A stretch of DNA of 64,000 nucleotides from assembly GCF_017874315.1 (NCBI RefSeq), contig NZ_JAGGLG010000005.1:1-64000 (forward strand). Reading direction: 5' to 3'. Source of the DNA: Symbiobacterium terraclitae (GTDB lineage: Bacteria; Bacillota; Sulfobacillia; Symbiobacteriales; Symbiobacteriaceae). Below, in pieces: positions 62,880-64,000 of the stretch (positions are counted from its first letter, which is position 1; each line of letters begins with the position of its first letter). A program made the translations under genes and the position numbers. The notes under the pieces are model-generated. The model ran no database searches, was not told where the DNA came from, and saw nothing but the letters and a program-made list of their open reading frames with translations.

Positions 62880-63443
62880 ATGAGTCTGAGACTGTACGAA
62901 GGCATGTCGCTCCGGGAGATCTCCGAGTACCTGTTCGTGGAGGATGAGCCCACGCCCGGGGATCTGATCCTGGTCTTCGGCGGCAAGCGACTCGAGCGGG
63001 CCGAACGCGCGGCCGAGCTGTACCACCAGGGCATGGCGCCCCGGGTCTTCATCGCAGGGGGCGACAAGCGGGGTATCGGCGTCTGCGAGGCGGAACGGCT
63101 CCGCGACCGGATGGTCGAGTTGGGCGTGCCGGCGGAGGCCATCGAGGTGGAGTGCGAATCCCTGAACACCATCGAACAGGTTCGCTACGCCGTCGACCGC
63201 ATCGAGAAGAGCATCGGCTGGAAGAACATCCGGAACGTCCTCCTGGTTAGCGCTCCCCACCACATGCGCCGCGCAAAGCGCACGATCGCCAACTATATCC
63301 CCCGCGAGACGGTCATCACCTGCTGCCCCGACCGGCGCACCGACATCACCCGGGACAACTGGTGGCACACCCCCGAAGGGAAGAACCTGGTCGTCCGCGA
63401 GCTGGAGAAGGTCCGCACCTACGCCCTGCACGGGAACCTCTGA
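62880..63443 (+). CDS. YdcF/SanA-like (DUF218) protein
   Basis: 187 residues from ATG 62880 after GGGAGGA. DUF218 features: LILVFGGKRLERAERAAELY, PRVFIAGGDKRG, ESLNTIEQVRYAVDRI (the conserved S-x-N-T motif) and NVLLVSAPHHMRRAKRTIAN. No membrane segment is present, so it is the cytoplasmic YdcF-like rather than the SanA envelope type. YdcF binds SAM in E. coli; the function is not settled. A strong terminator follows. Confidence 0.88.
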   Translation: MSLRLYEGMSLREISEYLFVEDEPTPGDLILVFGGKRLERAERAAELYHQGMAPRVFIAGGDKRGIGVCEAERLRDRMVELGVPAEAIEVECESLNTIEQVRYAVDRIEKSIGWKNIRNVLLVSAPHHMRRAKRTIANYIPRETVITCCPDRRTDITRDNWWHTPEGKNLVVRELEKVRTYALHGNL

Positions 63444-63453
63444 GAAAGCACCG

Positions 63454-63479
63454 CCCCCCTGGCCGAGCGGCCAGGGGGG
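63454..63479 (+). terminator. Intrinsic terminator of the YdcF-like gene
   Basis: CCCCCCTGGCC pairs perfectly with GGCCAGGGGGG around GAGC and is followed by TTGTTGGTCTTATT, one of the few here with a real T-rich tail. Confidence 0.92.
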
Positions 63480-63488
63480 TTGTTGGTC

Positions 63489-63755
63489 TTATTGCCAGCT
63501 GCGCTGAGGGAAGTGGCGCAGCTCGCCCTGCGCCGGGAACCGGGCCCGGCCCAGCGCCGGGTAGCGGTCCCTCAGCGCGCGCAGGACCTCCCAGTGCCAG
63601 AAGGAGCGCCAGCGCCGCCTCACCCGGCCCAGCAGGGCCGCCAGCCATCCGGTACGCCGCCCGGCCCTGCGGTGCCACGGGATCCGCCGGCGGCCCCGGA
63701 GGGCACCCGCCCGGAGGCGCTTCCCCCGCCCCCCGCCCGGGCCACGCGTACCCAT
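63489..63755 (-). CDS. Small arginine-rich protein of unknown function
   Basis: 88 residues, about a quarter Arg, highly basic. The C-terminal half (FWHWEVLRALRDRYPALGRA) looks more like ordinary protein than the N-terminal part. No family is recognised and the start is uncertain. It lies between two terminators, which is compatible with a single small gene. Confidence 0.4.
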   Translation of the reverse strand: MGTRGPGGGRGKRLRAGALRGRRRIPWHRRAGRRTGWLAALLGRVRRRWRSFWHWEVLRALRDRYPALGRARFPAQGELRHFPQRSWQ

Positions 63756-63782
63756 ACGCCCTCACTCCCCGTACCCGTACAT

Positions 63783-63817
63783 GAAGCCTGCCCTAACATT
63801 TTTCCCGGGCAGGCTTC
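63783..63817. terminator. Terminator of the nitroreductase-like gene
   Basis: GAAGCCTGCCC and its perfect 11-bp complement enclose a 13-nt loop that contains ATTTTT. It starts 22 bp beyond the leftward stop at 63840. Confidence 0.75.
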
Positions 63818-63839
63818 AGGGCATACGGGGTGACAGGGG

Positions 63840-64000
63840 CTACCGGATGACCTCCACCACCTCGCTGAGCGGCTTCCGGGGAGCGCCCTCCCGCTCCTCG
63901 GCGGGGAAGCCCACCGGCACCAGGGCGACGAAGTCCCAGCCCTCAGGCACGCCCAGCAGCCGCTCGATCTCGGCCTTCGCCTGCAGCGGCCCGGCCATCC
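63840..64000 (-). CDS. Nitroreductase-family protein, C-terminal part
   Basis: The last 50-odd codons of a leftward gene cut by the window edge. They read EIERLLGVPEGWDFVALVPV, then GFPAEE and end RKPLSEVVEVIR. The L-G-x-P-E-G-W ... A-L-x-P-x-G-x-P-A and R-K-P-L-x-E pattern is the usual C-terminus of FMN-dependent nitroreductases. The catalytic and FMN-binding parts are outside the window. Confidence 0.75.
   Translation of the reverse strand, partial: MAGPLQAKAEIERLLGVPEGWDFVALVPVGFPAEEREGAPRKPLSEVVEVIR

Noticed and set aside
63346-63765. 139-codon leftward frame overlapping the 88-residue basic protein
   Set aside because: It runs through the strong terminator at 63454-63479 and into the antisense of the YdcF-like gene.

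Overview
The window is GC-rich bacterial DNA with mostly tightly packed genes on both strands, strong AAGGAGG-type ribosome binding sites, frequent GTG and TTG starts, and many hairpin terminators with weak or absent T-tracts. Several genes are typical of Firmicutes (BsdC/BsdD-type aromatic acid decarboxylase, RibU-type ECF substrate component, short CydA, NarL/OmpR two-component pairs). High GC plus Firmicutes-type genes fits a high-GC Clostridia-like lineage such as Symbiobacterium. That assignment is inference. I recognise no rRNA, tRNA, CRISPR array or intact transposase.

Layout. 0.3-5.3 kb: an OmpR-type two-component pair divergent from an ABC exporter whose permease is fused to a putative HExxH metallopeptidase with a repetitive linker. 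5.3-5.9 kb: first copy of a palindromic repeat element. 5.9-10 kb: a secreted protein, a macro-domain protein, a riboflavin ECF component paired with a DUF120 (CTP-dependent riboflavin kinase-like) protein, a small membrane protein and an SDR oxidoreductase. 10.2-20.4 kb: a chemoreceptor, then a region apparently built around prenylated-FMN chemistry: a DASS-type anion transporter with BsdC/UbiD and BsdD subunits, a divergent LuxR-type regulator, histidine kinase and receiver, then a second riboflavin component followed by a DUF120 protein fused to an LpdD-like prenyl-flavin chaperone domain. 20.6-22.2 kb: a less GC-rich TcmP/Gp37-Gp68 pair that looks acquired.

22.5-36.7 kb: dnaE, a 192-bp tandem duplication, an MFS exporter, an aldo/keto reductase, a SNF2 helicase with a SWIM-finger partner, a methyltransferase, a thioesterase and a Nudix protein. 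36.7-41.3 kb: a FecBCD-type metal/siderophore/corrinoid ABC operon ending in two tandem DUF364 genes. 41.4-46.4 kb: a NarL-type two-component system, the second palindromic element and a drug-type ABC exporter. 46.4-58.5 kb: amino-acid use: P5C dehydrogenase, proline dehydrogenase, an ornithine cyclodeaminase-family enzyme and a branched-chain amino-acid ABC operon, with two sigma-54 activators each lying opposite a sequence matching the -24/-12 consensus. 58.6-64 kb: cytochrome bd oxidase with an FNR/CRP-type palindrome, a cysteine desulfurase, a YdcF-like protein and the end of a nitroreductase-like gene.

The main candidates for something undescribed are the bipartite palindromic repeat family (5501-5750 and 43711-43960), bracketed in both places by near-duplicate hairpins, and the riboflavin uptake/DUF120/LpdD-like arrangement beside a prenyl-FMN decarboxylase operon. 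All functional statements come from reading sequence and family knowledge; no database search was run.
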